Positions 37,375 through 45,976 are shown, counted from the first letter of the stretch. The stretch is 45,976 nucleotides of DNA from Oxalobacteraceae bacterium (GCA_023259175.1 JAHFQV010000021.1:1-45976); one strand, 5' to 3'. Notes: a model not told the origin generated them from the sequence alone. Made by a program: numbers and translations.

Positions 37375-39216
37375 ATGAAATTACAAAAACAACTGCAAAC
37401 GGGCTTAAGTGCCGGCCTAAGTGCGAGTTTGACCGCCACGGCCTTGTTTCTGGGCCTCTCTGGCTCAGCAGGTGCACTTGCAATAAGCAGCGCCGAAACG
37501 CCCAAGCAAAGCGTGGACAGTAAAAACTTAGCGCTAAGACTCACGCAATTAGAGGCCTTATTAGCCGAACATTGGGAGTACGGCTTAAGACATAACCCCG
37601 AGTACGCTTCTATGTTGGGTGACAAACGTTTTAACGATCAATTGCACGCGTTTTCGCAAGCCTCGATTGATGCCGATCACAAAGCCAGCCGTGAATTTCT
37701 GAAACGTTTCAAAGCCATCGACAGTCGCGGTTTTAGCGTTCAAGAAAAGCTCAATAAAGACTTGATGGTACGTCAATTGCAGGAAGAGTCTGAAGGCGAA
37801 AAATTCAAATCTTGGGAGATGCCGGTATTTCAAAATTCGGGACTTCATTTGGATTTGCCAGAGTTAGTGGGCATGCTCAGTTTTAGTTCCGTCAAGGATT
37901 ACGACGACTACATCGCACGCTTAAAACAAGTGCCGCGTTTGTTTGATCAAACGATGCTACAAATGCGTAAAGGCATGCACGACAAGATCATGCCGCCGGC
38001 GTTCTTGTTGCCTAAAATTGCCAAGCAATGCGATAGTTTAGTCGCACTTGGTTTGGATGACTCACCATTTGCTAAGCCCGTAAAACAATTCCCCGAAGGT
38101 TTTTCTGAAGTCGATCAAAAACGGCTTCGTGCCGCCGTCTTGGATGCGGTGAAAAATCAGGTCCTGCCAAGCTATCAGAAATTCGCAAAATTCGTTGCGC
38201 AGGAATACGCGCCGCTAGGGCGAAAAGACGTGGGTTTGTGGTCATTGCCTTCGGGTGAAGCGCGTTACCGTTATCAGGCAAAGACTCAAACAACGACCAA
38301 CAAAACACCGGAAGAGATTCATCAAATTGGCCTTAAAGAAGTCGCGAGAATTGAAGCCCAAATGCTAGAAACGGCCAAAAAAATAGGCTTTGCAGATCTC
38401 AAATCCTTCAATGCTTCTTTAGAAAAAAATTCAGCGGTGCATCCAAAATCTCGCCAAGAAATTCTGGATTTGTATAACAAGTACACCGACCAAATGTACA
38501 CCAAAATCCCGCAATTGTTTGGTCGCCTTCCCAAGGCAAAAGTGACGATCATGCAGGTAGAAGAGTATCGTGAAAAAGAAGCACCGGGCGCATCTTATAA
38601 CGAAGGTGCTCCCGATGGCTCACGTCCCGGGCATGTCATGGTCAACACGGGTGACTTTGAAAATCGCCTGACTTTGTCGATAGAAAGTACGGCATTGCAT
38701 GAAGGTGTGCCGGGACATCATATGCAAATTTCGATTGCACAGGAATTAGAAGGCATACCGATTTTCCGTCGCCAAGGTGGAAATAACGCCTATGTCGAAG
38801 GTTGGGCTTTGTATTCGGAACGCTTGGGTGAAGAGCTAGGATTCTATCAGGACCCATATAGCTATTACGGCCATTTGCAAGATGAAATGCTGCGTGCGAT
38901 TCGTCTTGTAGTGGACACAGGTTTGCATTATAAAAAATGGAGTCGCCAACAAGTCGTCGATTTTTTCCGTGACCATTCCGGTATCGAAGAAGTCGAAATT
39001 CAAAGTGAAACCGATCGTTACATCGTCTGGCCTGGTCAGGCACTTGGTTACAAAATGGGACAGCTTAAAATTCTAGAATTGCGTGACTATGCCACCAAGA
39101 GCTTAGGTGCGAAATTTGACATACGCGCATTCCATGATGAGATTTTAGGCGCAGGCGCTTTACCTTTAGACATCTTGGAAACGCGCATCCATAGCTGGGT
39201 TGCAGCGCAAAAATAG
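37375..39216 (+). CDS. DUF885 family metallopeptidase-like protein, exported
   Basis: 613 residues. A long hydrophobic signal (about 10-36, ending near SAGALA) suggests export. The body is the DUF885 fold, largely helical, with a zinc motif HEGVPGHH (H442, E443, H448) and a downstream YVEGWALYSERLGEE glutamate as third ligand. The family is widespread and considered to be M32/gluzincin-like peptidases of unknown substrate. It lies 37 bases after hutF but has no evident link to histidine use. A terminator follows 37 bases after the stop. Confidence 0.87.
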   Translation: MKLQKQLQTGLSAGLSASLTATALFLGLSGSAGALAISSAETPKQSVDSKNLALRLTQLEALLAEHWEYGLRHNPEYASMLGDKRFNDQLHAFSQASIDADHKASREFLKRFKAIDSRGFSVQEKLNKDLMVRQLQEESEGEKFKSWEMPVFQNSGLHLDLPELVGMLSFSSVKDYDDYIARLKQVPRLFDQTMLQMRKGMHDKIMPPAFLLPKIAKQCDSLVALGLDDSPFAKPVKQFPEGFSEVDQKRLRAAVLDAVKNQVLPSYQKFAKFVAQEYAPLGRKDVGLWSLPSGEARYRYQAKTQTTTNKTPEEIHQIGLKEVARIEAQMLETAKKIGFADLKSFNASLEKNSAVHPKSRQEILDLYNKYTDQMYTKIPQLFGRLPKAKVTIMQVEEYREKEAPGASYNEGAPDGSRPGHVMVNTGDFENRLTLSIESTALHEGVPGHHMQISIAQELEGIPIFRRQGGNNAYVEGWALYSERLGEELGFYQDPYSYYGHLQDEMLRAIRLVVDTGLHYKKWSRQQVVDFFRDHSGIEEVEIQSETDRYIVWPGQALGYKMGQLKILELRDYATKSLGAKFDIRAFHDEILGAGALPLDILETRIHSWVAAQK

Positions 39217-39252
39217 TGCTATGGCTATTGCGTTCGAGCGTAATTTGAAAAA

Positions 39253-39293
39253 GACACGCGCATCTGTGGTTTAAATGCTCGTGTCATTTTTTT
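39253..39293 (+). terminator. Intrinsic terminator after the DUF885 gene
   Basis: GACACG pairs with CGTGTC, and after one mismatch GCAT with ATGC; ATTTTTTT follows directly. It likely ends the transcript that includes hutG, hutF and the DUF885 gene. Confidence 0.8.
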
Positions 39294-39380
39294 AAATGCA
39301 GAGAATAAATTTGCATTCTCGAAATTAGCACGTAGAATCAAAAGCACACGCGGCGAGATTATTCCTTACAAGGAGTCAAG

Positions 39381-39656
39381 ATGAGTGCCTTTGCGATGCC
39401 AGTTTATATGTTGGATTTTACGCCCAAGACCATTTCCTCTTTACTATCCGAAAGTGCGATCGACGGTTCGGCCGTTGAACTGGACGTGTACGATCGCAAC
39501 AATTTGGAAGTCAAGCTTAGCGCGAGTGGACAAAGGCTGGCGATGGATCCCGATTTATTTCGTATCACCACAGAACATAATGGAGCCACCAATGTGCATG
39601 ATTGGAATTTCACAATCATTCGCGAATCGGCCGATCGTAGTCGCAAGAAAAAATGA
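39381..39656 (+). CDS. Small uncharacterised protein (91 aa)
   Basis: AAGGAG stands eight bases before the ATG, a very good start. The product is soluble, without signal or membrane segment; it alternates hydrophobic and acidic residues (SAVELDVYDRNNLEVKLSASGQ) and ends in a basic RSRKKK tail. I do not recognise a family. It lies alone between the DUF885 terminator and the convergent DUF882 gene. A slightly longer frame in another register over the same bases lacks a ribosome site and is taken as a shadow. Confidence 0.65.
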   Translation: MSAFAMPVYMLDFTPKTISSLLSESAIDGSAVELDVYDRNNLEVKLSASGQRLAMDPDLFRITTEHNGATNVHDWNFTIIRESADRSRKKK

Positions 39657-39700
39657 GCGGCGTAGCGTGTTCTTTGTCTGATTTTTTTGCAGGGGAGGGA

Positions 39701-40348
39701 TTATCCCTGCCAAGTTCGTTGTAAGCCTGTGTCGGTGTGTATCCATCCGCCGCGACTATTTGCGCGAAAATAGAAACCAACCCCGCCTTGTCGGAAACTC
39801 TGTATCAAATCCCCTAGGACTTCCTCATGCAAATGCGCGATGCGTATGTCGGCGGCACGGCCTTCCAAGTGGAGGGATTTTCGCGCCGCTGGAATTCCAT
39901 CTTCGCGTAATTTTTGATTGGTTTCAGGCGTGCGGTAGGCCGATAAAATTTCCAGCGGTTTGTTCATGCCAAATCGCTCGATAAATGCCTGGGTCGCCCA
40001 CAAAGTTTCTAATAATTTCGGATCGATAGGCACGGTTTTGTTGACCTGGGTGTCGCGTAAGAAATGACAGATTTCTTGGTAGGCTGAGTCAAGCATATCG
40101 CCATCTTTCCAATACAAAATCTGGATGCGCTCCGAACTACTCGGGCGGATTAAATTGAGCGTGCGCGGTTTGAGCCAAAATTCTAAATCCAATGCTTGTG
40201 CATCAAATAAATCAGGTGGCGGTGTAAACGCTGGTGCAGCAGATTTGCCCGCGCTGCTTTGCTGAGCATAATTAAAACGGGGAGTAAGAAAAAGGCCGCT
40301 GGCCGCGAGTAAGAGCGATTTTTTTAAGAGCTTACGTCGTGTCAGCAT
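39701..40348 (-). CDS. DUF882 / YcbK-type peptidase M15 family protein, Tat-exported
   Basis: 215 residues from ATG 40348 (MLTRRKLLKKSLLLAASGLFL), a twin-arginine signal; a TTG six codons upstream is possible. The C-terminal half has the M15-type zinc residues H160 and D167 (SLHLEGRAADIRI) and H204 (GWIHTD), with LSAYRTPETNQ before them. Relatives (E. coli MepK/YcbK) cleave peptidoglycan cross-links. Here the role is probably murein remodelling in the periplasm. It is convergent with the 91-residue gene, 44 bases apart. Confidence 0.87.
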   Translation of the reverse strand: MLTRRKLLKKSLLLAASGLFLTPRFNYAQQSSAGKSAAPAFTPPPDLFDAQALDLEFWLKPRTLNLIRPSSSERIQILYWKDGDMLDSAYQEICHFLRDTQVNKTVPIDPKLLETLWATQAFIERFGMNKPLEILSAYRTPETNQKLREDGIPAARKSLHLEGRAADIRIAHLHEEVLGDLIQSFRQGGVGFYFRANSRGGWIHTDTGLQRTWQG

Positions 40349-40449
40349 AGTGGTATTCGGGCGCAAAGTGCGGGTAGAAGCGATGCGGGCATTTTACACC
40401 AGTAAAAACGCCAAGCACATGCATCTGCCGCCAGTGCGTCATGGAAAAC

Positions 40450-40682
40450 CTAGGGAAACGCGGATTTATTCGGTATGCGCGTTCGAGCCCAAAATGGGAT
40501 GAGTTTGGTAGCAACATTTCCGAAGCTTGGCTGGTGCCAAGCAAGGGAATTTGCTGCCAAAATCGCCCATTTTGAGCCGAACCCGGAGGGAAACTCCATT
40601 TTTTCGTTTGAACAAGGTCGAAAATTCAGGTTCTTAAAAAAATGGTGTTTCGCGCTTATCGAATAAATCCGCGTTTCCCTAG
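40450..40682. repeat. 233-bp MITE-like element
   Basis: Perfect 23-bp inverted ends at 40450-40472 (CTAGGGAAACGCGG...) and 40660-40682, with partial symmetry continuing for 11 more bases (8 of 11). The core is non-coding and contains a GCTTGG/CCAAGC hairpin. It lies between the divergent DUF882 and dioxygenase genes (spacer 40349-40757). Each end starts with CTAG, so a target duplication is hard to define. Confidence 0.8.
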
Positions 40683-40757
40683 TAGTCACCGAGCTTCGTG
40701 AAGCAAAACAAGTTTAGTGGCACAATAGGCGACACCTTCAATTTTCTTTTTTATCTC

Positions 40758-41516
40758 ATGTTATCAGCTGCCCAGATTGCACAATTTGATCACGATGGTT
40801 ATTTGGTTTTGCCTGCTTTGAGTGACGCACACTACTGCCAACAAGTGCTTGCTTTTGCGCAGCAGGAATTAGATGCCGAGCATACACCGATTGAATACGA
40901 GGCCGACACGCGCTACCCAGGCGCGCCCGCTTCGCTTGATGCCGAAGGCGGACGCACAGCGCGACGTTTGCTGCAGGCTTACCAGCGTTCAGCTTTGTTG
41001 TCTGATTGGGCAAAAGGTGCTGTTTTGGGACAGGCGCTAGGTCAGCTTTTAGGGCCGGGTGTGCGTCTTTCGCAATCCCATCACAACTGCATTATGACTA
41101 AGCAAGCGCGTTTTTCCAGCCTCACTGGTTGGCATAGGGATAGCCGTTATTGGCACTTTCAACGACCCGAATTAATTACGGCATGGTTAGCGCTGCGTGA
41201 TGAGCGTGTCGAAAATGGTTGCCTTTTAGTGTTGCCCGGTTCACATCGCTGGGCCATCGAAGCGCATCAATTTGATGCGGCCCAATTCTTGCGCGCCGAT
41301 TTAGAACAAAATCAGGCCTTACTAAGTACAGCGCAAGCACTTACTCTGAAGCAGGGTGATGTGCTGCTTTTTTCCAGTAATTTATTTCATGCAGCAGGTT
41401 GCAATCAAACCGCCGAGACCAAGTTCTCCATGGTCTTTACTTACCGTGCAAAAGATAATCCGCCGCACGAAAATACCCGCTCTTGCGCCCTGCCTGAAAT
41501 CGAAATAAAAGCATAG
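40758..41516 (+). CDS. Phytanoyl-CoA dioxygenase (PhyH) family protein
   Basis: 252 residues from ATG 40758 (MLSAAQIAQFDHDGYLVLP), the usual beginning of this family; the frame is open 20 codons further to 40698. The Fe(II) site is H126-x-D128 (GWHRDSRYW) and H211 (SSNLFHAAG), with NGCLLVLPGSHRW between. Members are 2-oxoglutarate-dependent oxygenases acting on small molecules. The substrate is unknown. It is soluble and stands between a repeat element and the convergent K+ channel gene 20 bases on. Confidence 0.85.
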   Translation: MLSAAQIAQFDHDGYLVLPALSDAHYCQQVLAFAQQELDAEHTPIEYEADTRYPGAPASLDAEGGRTARRLLQAYQRSALLSDWAKGAVLGQALGQLLGPGVRLSQSHHNCIMTKQARFSSLTGWHRDSRYWHFQRPELITAWLALRDERVENGCLLVLPGSHRWAIEAHQFDAAQFLRADLEQNQALLSTAQALTLKQGDVLLFSSNLFHAAGCNQTAETKFSMVFTYRAKDNPPHENTRSCALPEIEIKA

Positions 41517-41536
41517 AAAGCTGATTGGAGTTTATT

Positions 41537-42508
41537 TTAATTTTCAGAATCATCAATTACGTCACGTAAAATTGCGTCGACCTCTTGCGTTTCGTGCATA
41601 CGCGAGAAATGAATCTCGCGTAGCGCACCATTTTCATTATGAAACATATCCACGTAGCGGTGGTTCCAGCGGATTTGTTCGCAGCGATAATATTGGTGCG
41701 CGTGTTGGGTTTGGTTAGCGGTTTCGTCCACGCCCGAGACACTCAAAATAAGGGCTGCATCGCGCGCTTTGAGCATCTCTAAAGTTTGCCCAAAGAGCGG
41801 ACTGTGTTCATCGATCACATGTAACAGCGTCCAGCCTAAAATAAAAATAGGATGCTCTTCGCGCTCTAATCTAAGGTCAAGGATTTTTCGAAACGGACGT
41901 TGGTGCGAGGTTTCTTCATCCCATATCAAGCGCAATTTGGCCGATGCTTCACTGATGACGTTTAAGCGTGAATTTGCGATGCGTATCATTAAGGTTGCTT
42001 GGCCTTTTTCTGTATGACAAACCGGATGATTCGCAAAAATGATACTGGAACGTGGCCGTGAAAAACGCGCGAAAATTAAGCCCGTCATTAATGCAATACC
42101 CGTCATGCCGACGAAGAGTTCTGTGGTCGAGATGAAGTGTCCGTAAATCGTCTGCGGATGCATATCGCCATAACCCACAGTCGCTAAAGTTTCAACGCTA
42201 AAAAAGAAAGCGCCAATGAAATTATTGGGCAGCATATTCCCTATCGCTTGATCACCCAGCATATACAGTCCGGCAAAGAAAATATTCACACAGAGGAATA
42301 AAAGCGCAAACACGCCGAAAAAAATCGGCCAACTAAAGGTCATCGCGTAGTAGTAAAAATCTTGCCAGAGATGGGTGTGCATGCCATAAGAAATGACATC
42401 GCGGCCAGATAAGTGTATGACTCTTTTGTGTTTCTTTTGGGGGCTAGTGGGCATATTTGAATTCGTTTCTGAGGTCGGGATACTTATAGTGTTGTATTTA
42501 TATTGCAC
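41537..42508 (-). CDS. Inward-rectifier potassium channel, KirBac type
   Basis: 323 residues from GTG 42508; an ATG at 42454 (MPTSPQKKHKR) is an equally credible start. The slide helix and first membrane segment (about 48-82), the pore with filter TVGYGD at 110-115 in FFFSVETLATVGYGDMHPQT, and the second segment (about 125-148) are followed by the cytoplasmic beta domain (HPIFILGWTLLHVIDEHSPLFGQ). It matches KirBac1.1 of Burkholderia as I remember it almost segment by segment. It passes K+ across the inner membrane. Divergent from the protease gene with a 123-base spacer. Confidence 0.95.
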   Translation of the reverse strand: MQYKYNTISIPTSETNSNMPTSPQKKHKRVIHLSGRDVISYGMHTHLWQDFYYYAMTFSWPIFFGVFALLFLCVNIFFAGLYMLGDQAIGNMLPNNFIGAFFFSVETLATVGYGDMHPQTIYGHFISTTELFVGMTGIALMTGLIFARFSRPRSSIIFANHPVCHTEKGQATLMIRIANSRLNVISEASAKLRLIWDEETSHQRPFRKILDLRLEREEHPIFILGWTLLHVIDEHSPLFGQTLEMLKARDAALILSVSGVDETANQTQHAHQYYRCEQIRWNHRYVDMFHNENGALREIHFSRMHETQEVDAILRDVIDDSEN

Positions 42509-42631
42509 TTACCTTGCATTTTGCTTTGAAAATATGTTTTATCAATATAATTCCCAGGCGGCGCGCATTTTTCGATGCGTTTCGTAAAAACAAAAATTTT
42601 ACTTAAAACCATAAAACCAAAGGGAGATATT

Positions 42632-44455
42632 ATGAATCAATATTCAGTACCGATCAGCATGCGGGCGCTACCACTACTTAAACGGCTCATTGTCGTCAGT
42701 GCGACGCTTAGTCTGGGGCTTGCTGCCTTCAACCTCAGCGCGCAAAGCGCAGCACCGCTCAAAGTCGATGCACAACTCATGCAAACGAGTATAGCGGGCA
42801 CTTTATCTGAAGGCTTGATTGAAGTGAAGTCCTTGAATCAATCTATCACGCTCGACGAAAACCAAAACTACCTCGACAAGCGTAAGGCCTGGGTTCAGCA
42901 TTTGCAAACCAATGCAAACCAGGCACAAGCGTCCTTGCTTAAATGGCTCAAAGCAAATCACGTTGAGCATAAAGTTTTTTGGATCAATAACACCATCTAT
43001 GTCCGTGCATCGCAAGCGACACTATTGAGTCTTGCCGCACGCGAGGATGTCGTCTTCATTTATGGCAATCCTAGTATTCCAGTGCGCCAGCCTCAGCACG
43101 ATTTGTTGGCACAAAAAGCGGCATTATTGGCCGGACCTGAGTGGGGGGTGACTAAGATTAATGCACCCAAAGTATGGGCTGCCGGCTTTACCGGACAAGG
43201 CGTGACGATTGCAGGTGAGGACACCGGGTATAAATGGGATCATCCCGCAATCAAAGCAAAATATCGCGGCTGGAACGGCAGCACCGCTAACCACAACTAC
43301 AACTGGCATGATGCGGCCCATAGTGGCACCTCCGTCTGTGCGCCGAATGGCTTAGTCCCTTGCGATGATCATGGTCATGGCACACATACCGTGGGTACGA
43401 TGGTGGGTGACGACGGCGCGGGGAATCAAATCGGTGTTGCGCCCGGTGCAAAATGGATAGGCTGCCGCAATATGATAGGCGGGGCCGGAACACCCGCTAC
43501 CTACATTGAATGTCTGCAATGGTTGATCGCACCCACTGATTTGAACGGCAATAACCCCGATCCTAGCAAAGCGCCCGACATCTCCAGTCATTCATGGGGC
43601 TGTACTGTGAGTGAAGGATGCACCTCAGCGAATGTATTGAAAGCCGCGGTGGATAATGTGGTCAAGGCGGGCATCATGGTGGTGGCGGCGGCCGGTAACG
43701 ATGGCTCAGGCTGCAACACTATTAGCGATGCGCCTGGCATTTACGATAGTGCCTTTACGATCGCTTCAACCACCAGCACCGATACCATGTCCAGCTTTTC
43801 TTCGCGTGGTCCGGTTGCAGGTGCATTGACCAATAAACCCGACGTCGCTGCACCCGGCTCCAACGTGCGCTCGGCGTGGAATAATAATGCCTACAACACC
43901 ATCAGCGGCACCAGTATGGCAACCCCGCACGTCGCTGGTGCAGCGGCCTTGTTAATCTCTGCCAATCCAGCCTTGCGCGGTCATCCCGATCAAATCGCAG
44001 CACTGCTGCGCGCGTCGGCAGTGACGACGGTATCGAACAGCCAATCCTGTGGCGGCATCGCAGCGACGAAGTTTCCCAACCCCGTAGTTGGCGCTGGACG
44101 TATCGACGCTTATGCGGCAGTCATGTTAGCCACATCCAAACCAACTGTCTTGACCAATGGCGTTGCCAAAACCGGACTCGCCGCGAGCAAAGACGCAGGT
44201 TTAAGTTTTACCCTGGATGTCACTGCAGGTGCGACAGGATTGAAATTTGTTTCTAGTGGCGGCACGGGCGATGCGGACATGTACGTCAAGTTTGGCAGCA
44301 TGCCCACCACCAGCACCTACGACTGCAAATCCGACGGCAGCTCCAACAGCGAAACCTGCAACATCGCCACCGCCAAGGCTGGCACCTATTACGTGCTAAT
44401 CAAAGCCTACGCGACATTTAGCGGCATGAGTTTGACCGGAAGTTTTGTGAAGTAA
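42632..44455 (+). CDS. Secreted S8 family serine protease (subtilase)
   Basis: 607 residues from ATG 42632 after GGGAGA; an upstream frame start at 42575 has none. A signal peptide (about 8-40) and a propeptide lead to the catalytic domain, with D197 (AGEDTGYKWDHP), H249 (DDHGHGTHTVGTM) and S428 (SGTSMATPHVAG). A C-terminal pre-peptidase (PPC) domain at about 515-607 (GDADMYVKFG) is usually removed on secretion. It is an extracellular protease for protein feeding. Several cysteine pairs suggest disulfides. Monocistronic, followed by a strong hairpin. Confidence 0.95.
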   Translation: MNQYSVPISMRALPLLKRLIVVSATLSLGLAAFNLSAQSAAPLKVDAQLMQTSIAGTLSEGLIEVKSLNQSITLDENQNYLDKRKAWVQHLQTNANQAQASLLKWLKANHVEHKVFWINNTIYVRASQATLLSLAAREDVVFIYGNPSIPVRQPQHDLLAQKAALLAGPEWGVTKINAPKVWAAGFTGQGVTIAGEDTGYKWDHPAIKAKYRGWNGSTANHNYNWHDAAHSGTSVCAPNGLVPCDDHGHGTHTVGTMVGDDGAGNQIGVAPGAKWIGCRNMIGGAGTPATYIECLQWLIAPTDLNGNNPDPSKAPDISSHSWGCTVSEGCTSANVLKAAVDNVVKAGIMVVAAAGNDGSGCNTISDAPGIYDSAFTIASTTSTDTMSSFSSRGPVAGALTNKPDVAAPGSNVRSAWNNNAYNTISGTSMATPHVAGAAALLISANPALRGHPDQIAALLRASAVTTVSNSQSCGGIAATKFPNPVVGAGRIDAYAAVMLATSKPTVLTNGVAKTGLAASKDAGLSFTLDVTAGATGLKFVSSGGTGDADMYVKFGSMPTTSTYDCKSDGSSNSETCNIATAKAGTYYVLIKAYATFSGMSLTGSFVK

Positions 44456-44481
44456 AGTCCAGAATTTTTCTGGGACAGTAG

Positions 44482-44509
44482 ACGGAGCGTAGCTTGGGCT
44501 ACGCTCCGT
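44482..44509 (+). terminator. Perfect 12-bp hairpin after the protease gene
   Basis: ACGGAGCGTAGC and GCTACGCTCCGT form a perfect stem with a TTGG loop, 26 bases after the stop. There is no T run, so it may be a REP-like palindrome or 3' stabiliser rather than a classical terminator. Confidence 0.6.
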
Positions 44510-44633
44510 GGGTGAGGGGTTCAAATTTCCGCTTGAGCTTCGGTGGTGAGGGAGTTTTCGAGATTGCTTTGGTGTTGTAATATCTAAGCTCGTAAGGGGT
44601 GGTTTATAGAATGTGAATCATAGGATAAATTTA

Positions 44634-45209
44634 ATGAATAATCGTTTTTGCTCCCAGTTTTTCTTGGGACTCGTTTTCACAATTTCGTGCACCTTGGACG
44701 TTGCTGCACTTGATCAACTTTCGGTTGATACTCCGCACGGGAAATTTGAGTGCATTAATAATAAGAGCACGAATTATGAGCAGCTTCTGAAACTTAATGG
44801 GAAAACTATTTTTCGAGAAATAAAGCAGCCGGATGGCATACGAGAGGGTGTGACATTGTCTTCAGGCATTGTCGATCAAAACTTTGGCTGCCCAACTATG
44901 GTATTAAACAAGGAAGGGTATTTAATAATCGTGCGCGACATTCAACCACCACATTTTGGAGTGCAAGGATACGCGGTCATCAATTTTAATAAAGTGGAGC
45001 CAGTTATTACATTATTGGGAGAGGGATTGAGACCAAGAGATGACAAAATTACTCATAAAGAGAGGATAAAATGGTCGGACAATGGATTCATTTTAAACTT
45101 CTATGGATATTTACTTGATCAGTCGGCTACCTCCTCTATGGCTGCGAAGCCACGACAGCACATAGTTAAGTTTGATTTTGCGGATCAAAAAATCGAAATC
45201 TTGAATTAA
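44634..45209 (+). CDS. Uncharacterised exported protein
   Basis: 191 residues from ATG 44634, seven bases after AGGAT; a GTG at 44613 is in frame but poorly placed. An N-terminal signal (MNNRFCSQFFLGLVFTISCTLDVAA) is followed by a soluble domain with two further cysteines (ECINN, FGCPTM) and beta-rich segments (YLIIVRDIQPPHFGVQGYAVINF). I do not recognise the family. The gene is AT-rich compared with the window's left part and lies close to the accessory right edge. Confidence 0.65.
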   Translation: MNNRFCSQFFLGLVFTISCTLDVAALDQLSVDTPHGKFECINNKSTNYEQLLKLNGKTIFREIKQPDGIREGVTLSSGIVDQNFGCPTMVLNKEGYLIIVRDIQPPHFGVQGYAVINFNKVEPVITLLGEGLRPRDDKITHKERIKWSDNGFILNFYGYLLDQSATSSMAAKPRQHIVKFDFADQKIEILN

Positions 45210-45855
45210 TTGAAGGATTGAATGCCGTATTAATCAGACTAATGGCAGCAGATCAATGATGTCTGAGTGAGATGATTTGAAATAAGATGGATCGCTCATG
45301 TAGGGTGTTCACGATTTTGTGTCCGCGCGCATTTGATATCCATCAAAATTTTTTGCGTATCGAGAAACGCGTACCCAAACACCGCCTCATCTGAATTCAA
45401 ACCTTGTTTGTATTGGTATGTTTATGATCGGTCTGATTGTGAGTATGCGTCGTTTTTTTTTGTTGCTTTTTCGATTGGGTGTCTCGTTGATTTGGTCGAA
45501 CAGAAAATGCAAAGCAAAGCCATGAGCCAAGGCAGCGCCATCGGGCAAATCGAGAGCCTCAAAGCCTACGCCGCCGCACTGAAAAAGCGTTGGGTACATG
45601 GCGTGAATTTAATCTCACCCCATTTAAGCACTGCGTAGCGATTCAAGCGAAATTGGGCAAGCAATTGAGTAAGACCGAATCGATGATCTAAACGAGATCG
45701 CGGACTGGTTTTTTTAACTAAAACTCAGGAGGCGATCAGAGATAGTAGAATTGATAGGGATGACGGTGACATTGCGGTGAAATTGAGGGACTTGGTGACG
45801 GAAGGTGAGGTAAGAACTGCGGGCTTAGGCTCGGTTTTTTTGTTGGTATTTTAGA
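45210..45855. other. Degraded intergenic region with an unassigned coding remnant
   Basis: About 650 bases without an intact gene. A frame at 45333-45638 (+) contains GQIESLKAYAAALKKRW, which reads like real protein and is more GC-rich than its surroundings, but the frame before it is low-quality and it stops early. Just after, in another register, RIDDLNEIADWF appears, so a frameshifted tail of a lost gene is possible. I cannot name it. From 45710 on nothing is seen until the intron edge. Confidence 0.4.
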
Positions 45856-45976
45856 GTCGCGGTAGGGACGCCAGTTACCTGACGCCCCCCGCACAGATCC
45901 GTACTTGCAGCATTACTGCATACGGCTCTTGTCAGCCATATTTGGCGTAAAACCTCTCTGATGGGTAGGGATGAGC
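45856..45976 (-). mobile_element. 3' end of a group II intron (continues beyond the right edge)
   Basis: On the - strand a domain V-like hairpin lies at 45928-45896: GAGCCGTATGCAG, loop TAAT, GCTGC, an AA bulge, GTACGGATC, with the catalytic AGC at its start. Next comes a domain VI-like stem (GGGGGGCG to GCGTCCC, about 45891-45862) and the intron would end in CCGCGAC, that is with the AY expected at the 3' splice site, at about 45856. These wordings recur downstream of LtrA-type maturase genes. The maturase itself would lie outside the window. One G-A mismatch near the base of domain V is noted. Confidence 0.72.

Overview
The window comes from a betaproteobacterium, most likely order Burkholderiales and Oxalobacteraceae-like (Undibacterium or a relative). 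The basis is the tuf / tRNA-Trp / secE / nusG / rplKAJL / rpoBC order, the RpoB and RpoC termini, and the birA-coaX pair. The genus is inference from remembered family sequences, not a search.

Layout. (1) 1-12.9 kb, + strand: core information-processing operon: the 3' end of tuf with its terminator, tRNA-Trp(CCA), secE, nusG, rplK, rplA, a structured L10 leader, rplJ, rplL, a processing-type hairpin, rpoB, a 136-bp inverted-repeat element, rpoC and a strong terminator. (2) 13.4-32.3 kb: an accessory locus for galactose-containing glycans. It has a TonB-dependent receptor and a GH1 glycosidase (-), diverging from a vSGLT-like Na+/galactose symporter and a GH5-like glycosidase (+). A GH51/GH39-like lipoprotein glycosidase follows, then an operon galD-dgoA-dgoK-dgoD on the - strand, diverging from a GH2 beta-galactosidase, an SMP-30 type lactonase and a LysR regulator (+). 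(3) 32.6-45.2 kb: mixed housekeeping genes: birA, coaX, a SPOR-domain protein, hutG-hutF, a DUF885 metallopeptidase, a DUF882/M15-like Tat protein, a PhyH-type dioxygenase, a KirBac-type K+ channel, a secreted subtilase and small unknowns. (4) The right edge holds the 3' end of a group II intron on the - strand.

How the genes fit together. The middle locus encodes a complete De Ley-Doudoroff (oxidative, DgoD-DgoK-DgoA) route: galactosides cross the outer membrane, are cut by GH1, GH2, GH5-like and GH51/39-like enzymes, galactose enters by Na+ symport, and is then oxidised, delactonised, dehydrated, phosphorylated and cleaved to pyruvate and glyceraldehyde 3-phosphate. The promoter regions of the symporter and of dgoD, about 9 kb apart and on opposite strands, share an ungapped 64-bp block (51 of 64 identical by my count). 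This suggests one common regulator, plausibly the local LysR protein.

The most unusual structures are this shared promoter block; a decayed second copy of the 3' part of galD that, with the intact gene, brackets the AT-richer lipoprotein glycosidase gene; four different inverted-repeat (MITE-like) elements in intergenic regions; and the intron edge.
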